Below are positions 1 through 8,995 of a stretch of 64,000 nucleotides of DNA, in pieces. Position 1 is the first letter of the stretch. Each line of letters starts with the position of its first letter. The DNA comes from Muricomes sp049840515. Its GTDB lineage: Bacteria; Bacillota; Clostridia; Lachnospirales; Lachnospiraceae. A model generated the notes under the pieces. That model searched no databases. It was not told the DNA's origin and saw only the letters and a list, made by a program, of their open reading frames with translations. The stretch covers positions 62,001 to 126,000 of the forward strand of contig JASGKW010000009.1 of NCBI GenBank assembly GCA_049840515.1. Reading direction: 5' to 3'. The position numbers were made by a program, and so were the translations under genes.

Positions 1-399
1 CCCACCTCTGCTTTATAGATGCGTTCTCCAGCCGGATGTTTGAAATTATTCTGTCATACGTTCTATAATATGTAATGTCTTTATTAAATTATATGTGGAA
101 TATTCAGAAATTTCAATAGATTTTGGGATAATATTCCATTTTCAAAGCATACAATTTTAATATGAAGTAATATTGACTTTCTGCTCTGTGCTTGTTAAGA
201 TATAAATACAAAGAAAGTTTACTGCTGGCTAATATGCGGTATATAAATGGTTAGATTTAAAGTTCAGTCCTTTGCCGTAAGGCGGAGGATTTTTTTCCAT
301 TGTGAGGATGAAACAAATAAAAAACAGAATTCCATATCAAATGTATCGGCAGCAAAAATTAACAAATCAGAAAATGATTTTCAAGTAATTGGAGGAAAT
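1..399. other. Upstream intergenic stretch of the IclR gene
   Basis: This AT-rich stretch has no convincing gene. An open frame runs upstream from the IclR gene as far as 247, but it has no ribosome binding site there and its extra residues do not resemble the family. I see no riboswitch or terminator in it. It presumably holds the IclR promoter. Confidence 0.5.
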
Positions 400-1158
400 A
401 TGCGAAAAAATGGGGAAATTAAAGTAAAAAGCCTTCAGAAATCACTGGAAGTTTTAGAATGTTTTATTCAAAAACAGCCTTTGGGTGTGACAGAAATCAG
501 TGAAAAGCTTGGATTGTATAAGAGTAATGTGCACAACATCCTTATGACTTTTACAGCCATGGGATACCTGGACCAGGACCCTGAGTCGGGCAAATTTCGT
601 CTGGGAATCGCAGTGACTGCTTTAAACCGGGCTTTTCGCGAGGGCCTGCATATTATAAAAATTGCCCGCCCTTTTATGCAGGAAATTGCTCAGGAAGCGG
701 GAGAGCTTGTTTATCTGTCGGTCCCCCGCAGAGATGAGGTAGTCTATCTGGAGGCTGTATCTCCGGAGCACGAGCGCATGGTGACCAAATCTGTCGCCGG
801 TGAGTGTTCCAAAATGTACAGTACCAGTGTAGGAAAAGCAATCTTATCCCACCTCCCGCAAAACGAGGTGGACAAGTATCTTGAAGGGGAATTGGCGCGT
901 TTCACAGACTATACTATCACAGATAAAAAGAAACTCATGGAAGAAATTGAGGCAACCCGCATACGAGGGTATGGCATTGATAACATGGAGCTTATGTTTG
1001 GAATCAAATGTGTAGGTGTTGCCCTGCTGAACTATGACGGGCAGCCGGAGGCCGGGCTGAGTATCAGCGCCCCTTCCCTGCGCATGGGAGAAGAACGAAT
1101 TGAAGTATTTGCAAATATTTTAAAAAAATATGCTGAAAAAATTCAAAAGATGCTTTAA
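400..1158 (+). CDS. IclR family transcriptional regulator
   Basis: A 252-residue DNA-binding regulator. The N-terminal winged helix (about residues 8-70, with a 'GVTEISEKLGL' helix-turn-helix) is followed by the IclR effector-binding domain (about 75-250), which includes the typical 'YSTSVGKAILSHLP' and 'GYGIDNME' segments. I chose the ATG at 400 because a GGAGG stands 5 bases upstream and the protein then has normal family length; the open frame to 247 is not needed. IclR proteins usually control a neighbouring catabolic operon. The downstream gene converges on this one, so the target probably lies before base 1 or elsewhere. The effector cannot be deduced. Confidence 0.9.
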   Translation: MRKNGEIKVKSLQKSLEVLECFIQKQPLGVTEISEKLGLYKSNVHNILMTFTAMGYLDQDPESGKFRLGIAVTALNRAFREGLHIIKIARPFMQEIAQEAGELVYLSVPRRDEVVYLEAVSPEHERMVTKSVAGECSKMYSTSVGKAILSHLPQNEVDKYLEGELARFTDYTITDKKKLMEEIEATRIRGYGIDNMELMFGIKCVGVALLNYDGQPEAGLSISAPSLRMGEERIEVFANILKKYAEKIQKML

Positions 1159-1188
1159 AATGTATCTGTTATATTTTTCTTCTATGAT

Positions 1189-1237
1189 AAATGTCAGGCA
1201 AGAAAGCCTCGAAAAGTGCTCTCCTGCCTGACATTTT
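1189..1237. terminator. Bidirectional hairpin terminator
   Basis: A 12-bp stem pairs AAATGTCAGGCA (1189-1200) with its complement at 1225-1236, with T-rich sequence outside the stem. It lies between the convergent IclR and flavodiiron genes and can serve both. Confidence 0.8.
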
Positions 1238-1270
1238 CATCATTATAGAATAATATCTCTTGTGCGTTGG

Positions 1271-3800
1271 TTATACCAGGACATCTTTGTAGGGAGCCTT
1301 CCGCTCCACTGCCTCAGACAGCTTTGCCATCTCTGACACATCTCCAATGAGGATAACACCACATAACCGATTATTCAGAAAGTAATATTTCTTATACTGC
1401 TTTCTTCCCATATCTTTAAATTCTACTGTCTTGTACACCAGATTTGGATTCTTGCCTGCATCTCCAATCGCATAAAGTGCTGTATTCATTCCATGGAATG
1501 TAAGTGCAGCGGGCACCTGAGTGTATGTCTTCTCATCCCCTGCCGCATTTGCACCGGCCACTTTTCCCTGCTCCACAGCTTCCGGCCAGATTGCATAATT
1601 GACATCCTTGTACTGCACGCAGTCGCCGCATGCATAAATATCCTTTATATTAGTCTCCATTTTGTCATTTACAATAATTGCCCGGTCCACTTCCACACCC
1701 ATCTGCTGTGCCAGACCTACATTAGCCCTGACACCACTGGAAATAATAACTAATTCCGCCGGGATTTCTTCACCGTCTTTTAACTTGACTGCCGTTGGAC
1801 TCTCCCCGCCAAGGATGCCTTCAACCTGTACTCCTACTCTCACATCAACCCCGCAGTCCTGGCTGATTGTCTTTAGAAGTTCTCCTGCCGGAAGGTCCAG
1901 CTTGCCGGCCCATAAGAACCGGGGCAATCTCCAATACAGTTACATTGCAATGAGCCTTTTTCATCTCCCACGCAGCTTCCAGTCCCAAAACACCGCCGCC
2001 TATAACAACTACATTTTTTATATTCGGCAGAAGTTCGGCAATCTTCTTCGTATCTTCCAGATGGCGGATTGTCACAACGGACTGCTTATCGCTTCCCGGA
2101 ATAGGGGGCACAAAGCATTCTGCTCCAAGAGCATAAATGAGCTTTGTGTACTTCAAAACAGTGCCGTCTTCCAACGTAACTTCTTTTTCTTTTGTATCTA
2201 CAGAAGTCACTTTCTTGCCAAGAACCTGCACAATGTTCTGCTCCTCATACCACTGTCCGCTCTCCACAGCAATCTGCTCCTCGTCCAATCCCGCCATAAT
2301 AGATTTGGTCAGCATTGGTCTGTTGTAAGACATGTATGGCTCCTCAGAAACTATGACAATAGCAGCGGTTTTGTCCCTCTCCCGGATAGATTTTGCAGCA
2401 TAAAAACCAGCCGCCCCATTTCCCAGAATCAGGTGAAAATCTTCTGTATTATTTTGATAAGAATTATTCTCCGCTTCCACAGGGACAAAGTTTTCCTTGC
2501 TCACGCCACAGACCGGACAGATTTCCAGTGAGGAATCAAATATCTCCCCACAGACCAGACATTTCACAAGGGTTGACCTTGCAGAATTCTTTTTCTCATT
2601 TGGCTTGTCCAAAAGAGTACATCCAAAGTCATATCCAAAATCAAATGCATCCTGCTTGTCCGCCTCTTTCGGCTTGAAACGAACCTTATATCCATCCACA
2701 ACCTTCATCCGCAATTGCCTCAGGCGCTCTTCAATATGAGGAACGCCCTCGCCGCTCCAGCCATAGCTGCCAAATGCACCTGCCAGTTTGCTGCCATGTG
2801 TAACCGGAGTCATCTCTAAGGTCAAATCCCAGATTGGCTTGAGAGCCTCCCCTACAATAGTTGGCGTGCCAAACAAAATACCATCTGCAAATCCCAGTTC
2901 TTCCACAACCTTCTCTTTATCCGCTGTCACCATATCAAAAAGCTTTACATCAATCTCTCCGCTCTCTTCGATTCCTCTGGCAGCTTCCTGAGCCAGTGTC
3001 TCTGTGTACCCATAAGCACTCACATAAGGGATTACCACGGTCTTATGCTGATTTGGATTTACAACTGCACTCCACCCTTCATACCACTGGTATATCTGTT
3101 CCAGCTTCGTATCCAGAACCGGGCCATGCCCTGTACAAATCATCGTTATATTTAACTGGCGCACACGTTTCATAGCCTTTTGTACATAACGCTTGAACGG
3201 CCCCATAATACAGTCAAAATAATATTTTACCGATTTCTCGTAATCTGCCCAATTCTCTATTTTACTTAACAGTACATCATGAAATCCGTAGTGGGCGCCA
3301 AAAGAATCACAGGTCACAAGAATCTGCTCCTCCTCAATGTAAGTGTACATTGTGTCCGGCCAGTGGAGATTCGGCACGCTCATAAATTGCAGTGTCTTAT
3401 TTCCAAGCTTCATGCGCTCCCCGTCTTTAATTACAATTCCTGTAAAATCACGGTTTACGATTTCTTTGAGAAATGAATTCGCCCCTCCGGTGGAAATAAT
3501 CTTCAGATGAGGACATAAATCTAACAGCCTCTCCACACTCCCAGCGTGATCCGGCTCAGTATGATTCAAAACCAGATAGTCAATCTCACTGATTGTTGTG
3601 ACTTCTTCTAGTTTTTCCAGATATTCATCCCAGAACTTCACTTTTGCAGTCTCAAACAGAATTGTCTTATCGCCCGCTTTCAACACATACGAATTGTATG
3701 TAGTCCCATATTCTGTGTACATGGTAATGTCAAATACACGCAGATTCTCGTCCACAATTCCAGTCCAGTAAAAACCTTCTCTTAATTTTAGGGTCTTCAT
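1271..3800 (-). pseudogene. Flavodiiron protein-rubredoxin-NADH:rubredoxin oxidoreductase fusion, frameshifted
   Basis: One long gene (about 840 residues) split by a single extra base near 1899-1903. The N-terminal metallo-beta-lactamase domain carries the di-iron ligands H80-x-E82-x-D84-H85 ('NHTEPDHAGS'). A flavodoxin domain (about 255-400) and a rubredoxin knuckle ('KCLVCG...CPVCG', about 413-432) follow. The rest is an FAD/NAD(P) oxidoreductase starting at 'GNGAAGFYAAK'. In anaerobes such proteins reduce O2 or NO to water or N2O with electrons from NAD(P)H; here all three redox modules sit on one chain. The frame changes inside the NAD-binding domain, after 'VLEIAPVLMGRQ', and resumes as 'LDLPAGELLKTI' in the other frame. 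Residues on both sides match the family, so either a recent mutation or a base-call error is plausible. Confidence 0.85.
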
Positions 3801-3959
3801 CTAATTACTCCTTTCAGGAAATAAATGTATATTTTATATCATACCATAAATTCCCTGTTCTTAAACCCCTTAATTGCCTGTCCATGTCTATTTTTTGTCA
3901 CAGTTTGGTCCTGCGCGGCAGCCAGCTCAAGTTATATAGCTAACTGCGGATGTTATCCA

Positions 3960-4322
3960 TCAAATACCCTGCACCTCAAATTCATTTCGCAGCCACAGTG
4001 CATCCTCCATAGAATTTTTCCAGCCGTCGTTCTTTAAATTGACCCGCCAGCCATCTTCAGTCCAGAGCACCTGCACCTTTTCTTTCTCCAGCATCTGCTT
4101 TTGTAAATCCGATGTGGCAAAGGATGCCGCACCACTTAGAATTCCCTTTGAATTTACAATCCGGTAGGCAGGAACATCCCCTGTCAGCCCGCGGTTTAAG
4201 GCAAAGCCCACCTGCCTTGCATTTTTCGGCTTCCCGCAGAGTAATGCTATCTGTCCATAAGTTGCAACCTTTCCCTCTGGAATCTGCCGGCAGACCAGAG
4301 CCACCCTCTTATAAAAGTCCAT
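3960..4322 (-). CDS. Alkyltransferase-like protein (ATL), MGMT-fold DNA-binding protein
   Basis: A 120-residue protein with the C-terminal DNA-binding fold of O6-alkylguanine-DNA alkyltransferase: 'IPEGKVATYGQIALLCG' and the helix-turn-helix 'NARQVGFALNRG'. The acceptor motif PCHRV is replaced by 'PAYRIV', so the reactive cysteine is absent. Proteins with this change bind O6-alkylguanine without repairing it and are thought to hand the lesion to nucleotide excision repair. The length fits a stand-alone ATL domain. It is followed downstream by the convergent end of nothing else on this strand; the flavodiiron gene starts about 160 bases further on. Confidence 0.85.
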   Translation of the reverse strand: MDFYKRVALVCRQIPEGKVATYGQIALLCGKPKNARQVGFALNRGLTGDVPAYRIVNSKGILSGAASFATSDLQKQMLEKEKVQVLWTEDGWRVNLKNDGWKNSMEDALWLRNEFEVQGI

Positions 4323-4364
4323 AGAATTTCCCCATTCCTACATCTTGTTTTTATATCAAGAAAA

Positions 4365-4410
4365 GAAACACTGCAATCAGCGGGCCATTGTCCCGCATTG
4401 CAGTGTTCTC
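4365..4410 (-). terminator. Hairpin terminator downstream of the selenoprotein gene
   Basis: A long imperfect stem pairs AACACTGCAAT with ATTGCAGTGTT around an inner GCGGG/CCCGC stem. Read on the minus strand it ends in TTTCTTTTCTT. It follows the selenoprotein stop by about 40 bases. Confidence 0.7.
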
Positions 4411-4451
4411 TTTTTAATCAGTATCTCTTACAGCACATTTTAATTCCTAAT

Positions 4452-4748
4452 TCAGGCCACATTTGCACCCTCTATGATAATTCTCGGCATCCACAGAAAT
4501 TTTGAAATCCCCAGCTTTATTGTGTCAGAATATGCAATTCCTCTTTGAGGCAGATATACCTGTCCCAATTCAGTTGTCACTTCTTCATATCTGCTCTCAT
4601 CCAGCTTTTCATCTTCATTAGCAAACCTTGCTAATACCTCCACATAGGAGCCGCCTCATGTGTTACACATATCGGTGTACACAACAATATCCTTTTGACC
4701 TTTTTCATTCATATACTCTTTCAACTTTTCATCTAACATCACTTTCAT
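4452..4748 (-). CDS. Small selenoprotein with in-frame TGA, CC/Se-motif (HesB-like) type
   Basis: A 98-residue reading frame opens at ATG 4748, preceded by a strong AAAGGAGG 8 bases upstream, and runs to 4452 through one in-frame TGA at 4658-4656 (codon 31). The residues before it ('MKVMLDEKLKEYMNEKGQ', then 'VVYTDMCNT') and after it ('GGSYVEVLARF', ending 'IKLGISKFLWMPRIIIEG') form one coherent small protein. Around the TGA the motif is C28-N-T-U31, a CxxU redox pair. The C-terminal 'SKFLW...EG' block resembles what I recall of the small CC/Se-motif family, in which selenocysteine or cysteine occupies this site. A perfect hairpin sits at SECIS distance after the TGA. A gene caller that ignores Sec would report only 4452-4643 without a ribosome binding site. 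Function is unknown, probably thiol or metal redox chemistry. The selA-D genes are not in this window. Confidence 0.75.
4616..4636 (-). promoter_or_regulatory. Bacterial SECIS-like hairpin
   Basis: On the mRNA strand the sequence UAUUAGCAA-GGU-UUGCUAAUG forms a 9-bp stem (one U-G pair at its base) closed by the triloop GGU. The loop begins 28 bases after the in-frame UGA. Bacterial SECIS elements are small stem-loops just after UGA with a G (often GU) in the apical loop; the well-known fdhF element also shows a GGU there. The stem is encoded inside the coding sequence, as expected for bacterial SECIS. Confidence 0.7.
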
Positions 4749-4857
4749 GGTGGAAACCTCCTTTAAACTATCTCTCTTATGGGCTTATCATACCCAATTC
4801 ATCGAGAGATTTCTGTGATTAAATCACATTGGAGAAAACTCCACATCATTAGCGGTA

Positions 4858-5322
4858 TTAGAGTCTGTCCCGTTCCAGAATATACTGCAAAAGCCCCTCG
4901 CAGCCTTCCAGAACATCATCATATGTGCGGTCAAAATTTCCGGTGTACCAAGGATCTGCTATATCCCTCGGACTGTCAGAAAAATCCAGCAGACGATGCA
5001 CCTTTTGCTCCTTGTCCTCCCCCACAATTCGGAGAATATTGCGGACATTCTGCTGCTCCATACCTATGATATAATCATATTCTGCATAATTCCGCTTCTG
5101 AAGCTGAACTGCACACTTCCCGGCAGTGCTAATGCCAAACCCCCTTAACTTCTGCGTCGTCCCGCGGTGAACCGGATTCCCAATCTCCTCACGGCTGGTT
5201 GCAGCGGAGGCAACAGAGAATGAGTCTCCCATGCCGCGCTTTTGAACCATGTCGCGGAAAACAAACTCCGCCATCGGGGAACGGCAGATATTGCCGTGGC
5301 AGACGAATAATATTTTAATCAT
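4858..5322 (-). CDS. Low-molecular-weight protein-tyrosine-phosphatase
   Basis: A 154-residue cytoplasmic phosphatase. The P-loop 'VCHGNICRSPMAE' (C-x5-R-S) stands at residues about 7-19, and the general-acid loop is 'DFSDSPRDIADPWYTG' near 110-125. Start ATG 5322 follows AAGGAG 10 bases upstream; the open frame extending to 5430 adds non-family residues. These enzymes remove phosphate from phosphotyrosine or phosphoarginine proteins. It is monocistronic, so the substrate cannot be inferred. Confidence 0.92.
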   Translation of the reverse strand: MIKILFVCHGNICRSPMAEFVFRDMVQKRGMGDSFSVASAATSREEIGNPVHRGTTQKLRGFGISTAGKCAVQLQKRNYAEYDYIIGMEQQNVRNILRIVGEDKEQKVHRLLDFSDSPRDIADPWYTGNFDRTYDDVLEGCEGLLQYILERDRL

Positions 5323-5512
5323 GTTCTTATAACTCCTTATGTCTTTACGTTCGCTTAATTTTGCAGGCTTTTTGAAATTTATACTCAATATTATAACAAT
5401 GTTATATTTACTAATATCCGCATAACACAAAGAAAGTCCTTTATAACAAACACATCATGATAAATAGTACTGTAATCATGCTTTGAAACCCTGTTTATTT
5501 GCAGAGCCTTCC

Positions 5513-6601
5513 CTATTCATAAAAGTTTCCCGACTGATAATGTGGTGTGTATGTTGTAGATGCAATTCTATCCACATTATCCACATCTACCCATGCACCA
5601 ACCTCTGCTTTTTGACCTGGTGCCCAATTTGTAACTTGTGATACATTTCCTGTACCGATAATGTTGCCATCTGAATCCAGGGCATTGATATCCACATAGA
5701 AATACTCAAATGTGTATTCTGTTGTGTTTTCCATGGTCACCTTATATGTTGTATTTCCCCATTCATCTGTCATGGGAATAAGCATAAATTTTGATGTCAT
5801 GTCCTTAATTTCCTGTTTCATGTTTTCTTGTTCTTCTGCACCGGAAGCATCTTTTAGCATTGAATCTAATATTTTCTGATGTTTTTCATCCATGGTTACT
5901 TCATATTTTTCAACTATTTTTTTGATAAGCATTGTTCTTTGTCTGTAAATGCTATTCCACTCATTATAAAAAGAACTATAGTCAACGGTATACAATTTTA
6001 GAGAATCCATTGCTTTGTTTAACAAATCAATATATTGACGAGCATAATCGCCTAACACTTCATCATTGAAACTCTTATCATAAAAAGAATCAAGCCGTTC
6101 AATCTCAACAGCTGTATTATCTGTATAAATTTCTTCTTCAGTTTTATCTGCCTCAGATAAGTCCCATCTTGCCATTAAACCCTTACCTAACTCATTTAAA
6201 AACTGCCCATCTGTAGATAAAGCATATTCACTCTTCTCCGCCATTTGTTCTGAATCTTTGTAAGACCCCAGTTTCGTAAATTTATCGAGTGCTTCCTGAT
6301 ACTTTTCAGAGGTATATAATTTCTGTGCTGCACTATAATTTCTTGGATTAGCCGTTACAATTAAACCAGCAACTATACCTATAATAAGTACACCTATAAC
6401 CGCACAGATTATAACAATCCCTTTCTTCCCTTGTTTACCGCTCTTCTTAATTGAATCAACTGATTTTTCTACAGCAGCCACTGGCGAGCTTTCTATGGTC
6501 TCTCTTTTTGCAGTTCCATCAATTGGGCATCCACAATTCGGGCACTTCCCTGCTCTTTCCGATATTTCTTTTCCACATTCAGGACATTTAATTAATGCCA
6601 T
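5513..6601 (-). CDS. Zinc-ribbon membrane-anchored protein of unknown function
   Basis: A 362-residue protein with an N-terminal zinc ribbon (CPECG at 6-10 and CPNCG at 20-24). A polar linker is followed by one transmembrane helix (about 63-85, 'GIVIICAVIGVLIIGIVAGL'). The extracytoplasmic part has helical residues suggesting repeats ('LYTSEKYQEALDKFTKLGSYKDSEQ', TPR-like). The C-terminal region, from about 270, resembles the FxLYD fold, a small beta domain seen in Firmicutes surface proteins. Topology: ribbon inside, the rest outside. The start has a GGAGG upstream. No specific function can be given. Confidence 0.8.
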   Translation of the reverse strand: MALIKCPECGKEISERAGKCPNCGCPIDGTAKRETIESSPVAAVEKSVDSIKKSGKQGKKGIVIICAVIGVLIIGIVAGLIVTANPRNYSAAQKLYTSEKYQEALDKFTKLGSYKDSEQMAEKSEYALSTDGQFLNELGKGLMARWDLSEADKTEEEIYTDNTAVEIERLDSFYDKSFNDEVLGDYARQYIDLLNKAMDSLKLYTVDYSSFYNEWNSIYRQRTMLIKKIVEKYEVTMDEKHQKILDSMLKDASGAEEQENMKQEIKDMTSKFMLIPMTDEWGNTTYKVTMENTTEYTFEYFYVDINALDSDGNIIGTGNVSQVTNWAPGQKAEVGAWVDVDNVDRIASTTYTPHYQSGNFYE

Positions 6602-7149
6602 TGTACTATTCCTCCCTCATATCTCTCAACATTTTTTAATTTTTGTATATCTTTATATATTCTATCATGGTTCACAAGAAATTCCGACATAAAATTATGT
6701 ATTTTTCCAAAAAACCCCAATCTAATTATTTTGACTGCTAAACTTGATTATACCCTTTACAATTACTACCTCCTATTGAATGATGTGGAATGCTTCTTTT
6801 TCCCCTTTTGCCTGCATCTTGTTTCACATTGCCCATTTATGTATTTTCTCTATGATAATCACCGCTATCATTATGATTTTTATTTATATCTACTTCTTGT
6901 CTTTTGGGTAAAACCTCTAAATATTCATTTTGTTATTATTAGTGGTAGATTTTCTAATAAAATACTTTGTTAATGTCAAGTAGACAGGTTAAATATCATA
7001 TCAGCTCTTTGTTTATTCATTTTATTTAATGACAGTCACTTTGAACTGTTTTATATCAACTAGTGTTTCTTGTTTGCATTTAGGACAGAGCAAAGAGAGA
7101 TTTGAAATTTCCTGTTTAGAGTTTAAAAAATTAGCAATTGATTATATTC
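6602..7149. other. AT-rich intergenic stretch
   Basis: About 550 bases without a supported gene. A short hydrophobic frame on the plus strand (6731-6973) lacks a ribosome binding site and shows no family resemblance. The left end presumably holds the promoter of the zinc-ribbon gene. I found no strong hairpin or known RNA motif. Confidence 0.5.
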
Positions 7150-7782
7150 TCAAAACTTTGTGTCTTTATTCTTGTAATGATGGATAGCTAATTGTCTTTG
7201 TATTATTAAGATAATAAGAATCACGATTATCAAAGGAATGATACCAACAGCGAGAAAACGACCGAATACAAATGGTAATTCAAACAAGAAGGAAAAGATA
7301 AATTCCTTCCCAGTTAAGCTCCATAATCCAGGCGTGAAGAAAGCTTTTTGGGGATTTGCAAATAACGTATAATCTATAGCAGTATTATCAGAACTTCTAA
7401 AGACAATGAAAAGACAAATGAAAACAGCCAATGAACTGATTAAAGCATTTCGATTTCTTTTTTCACGTTCAATTTTGGATTCATTATCTGAAAATATTTC
7501 ACAGTTTTGAGATATAGAACCAATAAAATATTGTTTTCCACTATTTTTAGAGCCACGGATATGTTCCCAGCCGCTATCTGACATAAACAGTAAATATTCT
7601 TCAAATTCATCTTTTGTATTAAACTTGCGATAATCTAATTGAATGGTTCTATTATTGGGCGCAGAAGGCTCAAACTTATATCCTGTAGTACCATTAATAA
7701 GTTTCCACCCCCTGGCAAGTTCTTTATTTAACCAACGTTCTTCTTTTTCTAACGATAAGAAAAATCTAAATCTTCTCTTCAT
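7150..7782 (-). CDS. DUF2812 domain membrane protein
   Basis: A 210-residue protein. The N-terminal soluble part is the DUF2812 domain ('LEKEERWLNKELARGWKL...YKFE', ending near 'DSGWEHI'), and two predicted transmembrane helices follow (about 125-145 and 175-203). The start at 7782 (MKRRF) has GAGGTG 6 bases upstream and overlaps the end of the PadR gene by 17 bases. PadR-DUF2812 pairs are common in Firmicutes; the PadR partner is the likely regulator. The biochemical role is unknown, though such proteins are often found with small-molecule or peptide stress responses. Confidence 0.85.
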   Translation of the reverse strand: MKRRFRFFLSLEKEERWLNKELARGWKLINGTTGYKFEPSAPNNRTIQLDYRKFNTKDEFEEYLLFMSDSGWEHIRGSKNSGKQYFIGSISQNCEIFSDNESKIEREKRNRNALISSLAVFICLFIVFRSSDNTAIDYTLFANPQKAFFTPGLWSLTGKEFIFSFLFELPFVFGRFLAVGIIPLIIVILIILIIQRQLAIHHYKNKDTKF

Positions 7783-8098
7783 TTTTTTCACCTCTATTAT
7801 TTGAGTCAAACATATTGATACAATGCTTCATTCTCAAGACTTCCGCCTCTAAAATTTGTTTCCGTAGTCTGTCTGTCTGATATACTTTTCTTCTCTCATT
7901 TTTGGAAGCTAGCTGCTTTAGCATATTTAATTTGAGTAAATTTTCAATAGCTCCATACATAGTACCAGCAGCTATCCGAACTTCGCCTTGACTTAATTCT
8001 TCAATTTTTTTAATAGCTATGTATCCATAGATAGGTTCTGAAAAAGCTATTAACAAATAAAAGACCGTTTCGGTTAAAGGCAATTGATTACTTTTCAT
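7766..8098 (-). CDS. PadR family transcriptional regulator
   Basis: A 110-residue winged-helix repressor with the PadR signature 'FYLLIAFSEPIYGYIAIKKIEELSQGEVRIAAGTMYGAI' over residues 10-48, cut here across the helix-turn-helix and wing. The start ATG 8098 follows GGTGGAGAA. It is co-transcribed with the DUF2812 gene, whose start lies within its last codons. The upstream region carries interlocked palindromes that are the natural operator for autoregulation. Confidence 0.9.
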   Translation of the reverse strand: MKSNQLPLTETVFYLLIAFSEPIYGYIAIKKIEELSQGEVRIAAGTMYGAIENLLKLNMLKQLASKNERRKVYQTDRLRKQILEAEVLRMKHCINMFDSNNRGEKNEEKI

Positions 8099-8125
8099 TT
8101 CTCCACCTACTTTATATAATCTGAT

Positions 8126-8171
8126 TATACAGCCCAACTGTATAGTTAGACTATACAGTAAAACTATATAA
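8126..8171. promoter_or_regulatory. Interlocked palindromes, probable PadR operator
   Basis: A perfect 23-bp palindrome, ACTGTATAGT-TAG-ACTATACAGT, occupies 8137-8159. It overlaps a second palindrome TATACAG-N5-CTGTATA at 8126-8144, and a partial third copy follows to 8171. It lies 28 bases or more upstream of the PadR start, over the expected promoter. PadR dimers bind such dyads, so autoregulation is the likely use (inference). Confidence 0.65.
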
Positions 8172-8304
8172 TTGTCAATTAGAATTCAAAACTTTTCTAC
8201 TTTTGCCTTTTTCCCACATGAAATAATTTGTTTGAATGTTTATTGTCACGATTTATTTTATAAGCTATAATCTGAATTATCAAAAGCATTAGACAAAGGA
8301 GAAT

Positions 8305-8906
8305 GTGAGCACCATGAGCAAAAATGAAGCAACTAAATACCGCCTTGCTGAAGCGATTAAAACGTGCATGATGCGGGACTCTCTGGGTGATATAACGGTT
8401 ACGCAAATCGTTCAGACGGGCAATGTAACCGCCAGATTTTCTATCGGCACTTTCTCGATAAGTATGATCTTGTAAACTGGTACTTTGATAAGCTTCTCGC
8501 CGTTTCTTTTGCCCGCATGGGCAGCGGTGAAACCGTTTATGAGGGTCTGGTTAATAAATTTAATTATATAAAAGAAGAGCGAGTCTTCTTTACCGAGGCG
8601 TTTCGCTACGATGAGCAAAATTCTCTCAAACAGCACGACTTTGATGCCATCTTTGCTTTTTACTCAAATATACTCAGGCAAAATACAGGGGCCGCCATTT
8701 CCCCCGACCTCCGGTTTCTCTTAGATGTACTGCCAGGGTTCTATTGATATGACCATCAAGTGGGTCTTGGCGGGATGAAGCTTCCCCCTGAAAAGTTAGC
8801 TTATCTGCTGGTTGAAGCAATTCCTGAAAAGATCGGGAAGCTTCTCCGATTAAATAGCTCGAATACCGAATCATTCTGCAAAAGTTACAAATCCATTCAT
8901 TTGTAA
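8305..8906 (+). pseudogene. TetR/AcrR family (DhaS-like) regulator, frameshifted
   Basis: A TetR-type gene starting at GTG 8305 or ATG 8314 after AAGGAG. It begins 'MSKNEATKYRLAEAIK' with a helix-turn-helix reading 'DITVTQIV' before the frame breaks near 8430. The missing part resumes as 'FYRHFLDKYDLVNWYF'. Two further breaks near 8728 and 8766 precede 'GGMKLPPEKLAYLLVEAIPEK', and the frame ends at 8906. All pieces together give a normal TetR of about 190 residues. It reads toward fucO and would be the obvious regulator of it. Two or three small indels, each in or next to short runs, are enough to explain the damage. Confidence 0.75.
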
Positions 8907-8914
8907 CTTTTTTC
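8881..8914 (+). terminator. Terminator of the TetR gene
   Basis: An 11-bp stem AAAGTTACAAA/TTTGTAACTTT with an 8-base loop is followed by a T run. It overlaps the last codons of the TetR gene and precedes fucO, which should therefore have its own promoter in 8915-8985. Confidence 0.75.
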
Positions 8915-8995
8915 TCTATGCTTATATTGTTAAAATAATATCATAATAAATTGTTGCACTATTTCACTTCACTCAATAGCAAAAGGAGAATGATT

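Noticed and set aside
4446..4454. The stop TGA of the small selenoprotein as a second selenocysteine
   Set aside because: Reading through adds only three codons and there is no hairpin after it; the family block ends here.
6731..6973. An 80-codon hydrophobic frame on the plus strand
   Set aside because: No ribosome binding site and no recognisable protein features; typical of AT-rich noncoding DNA.
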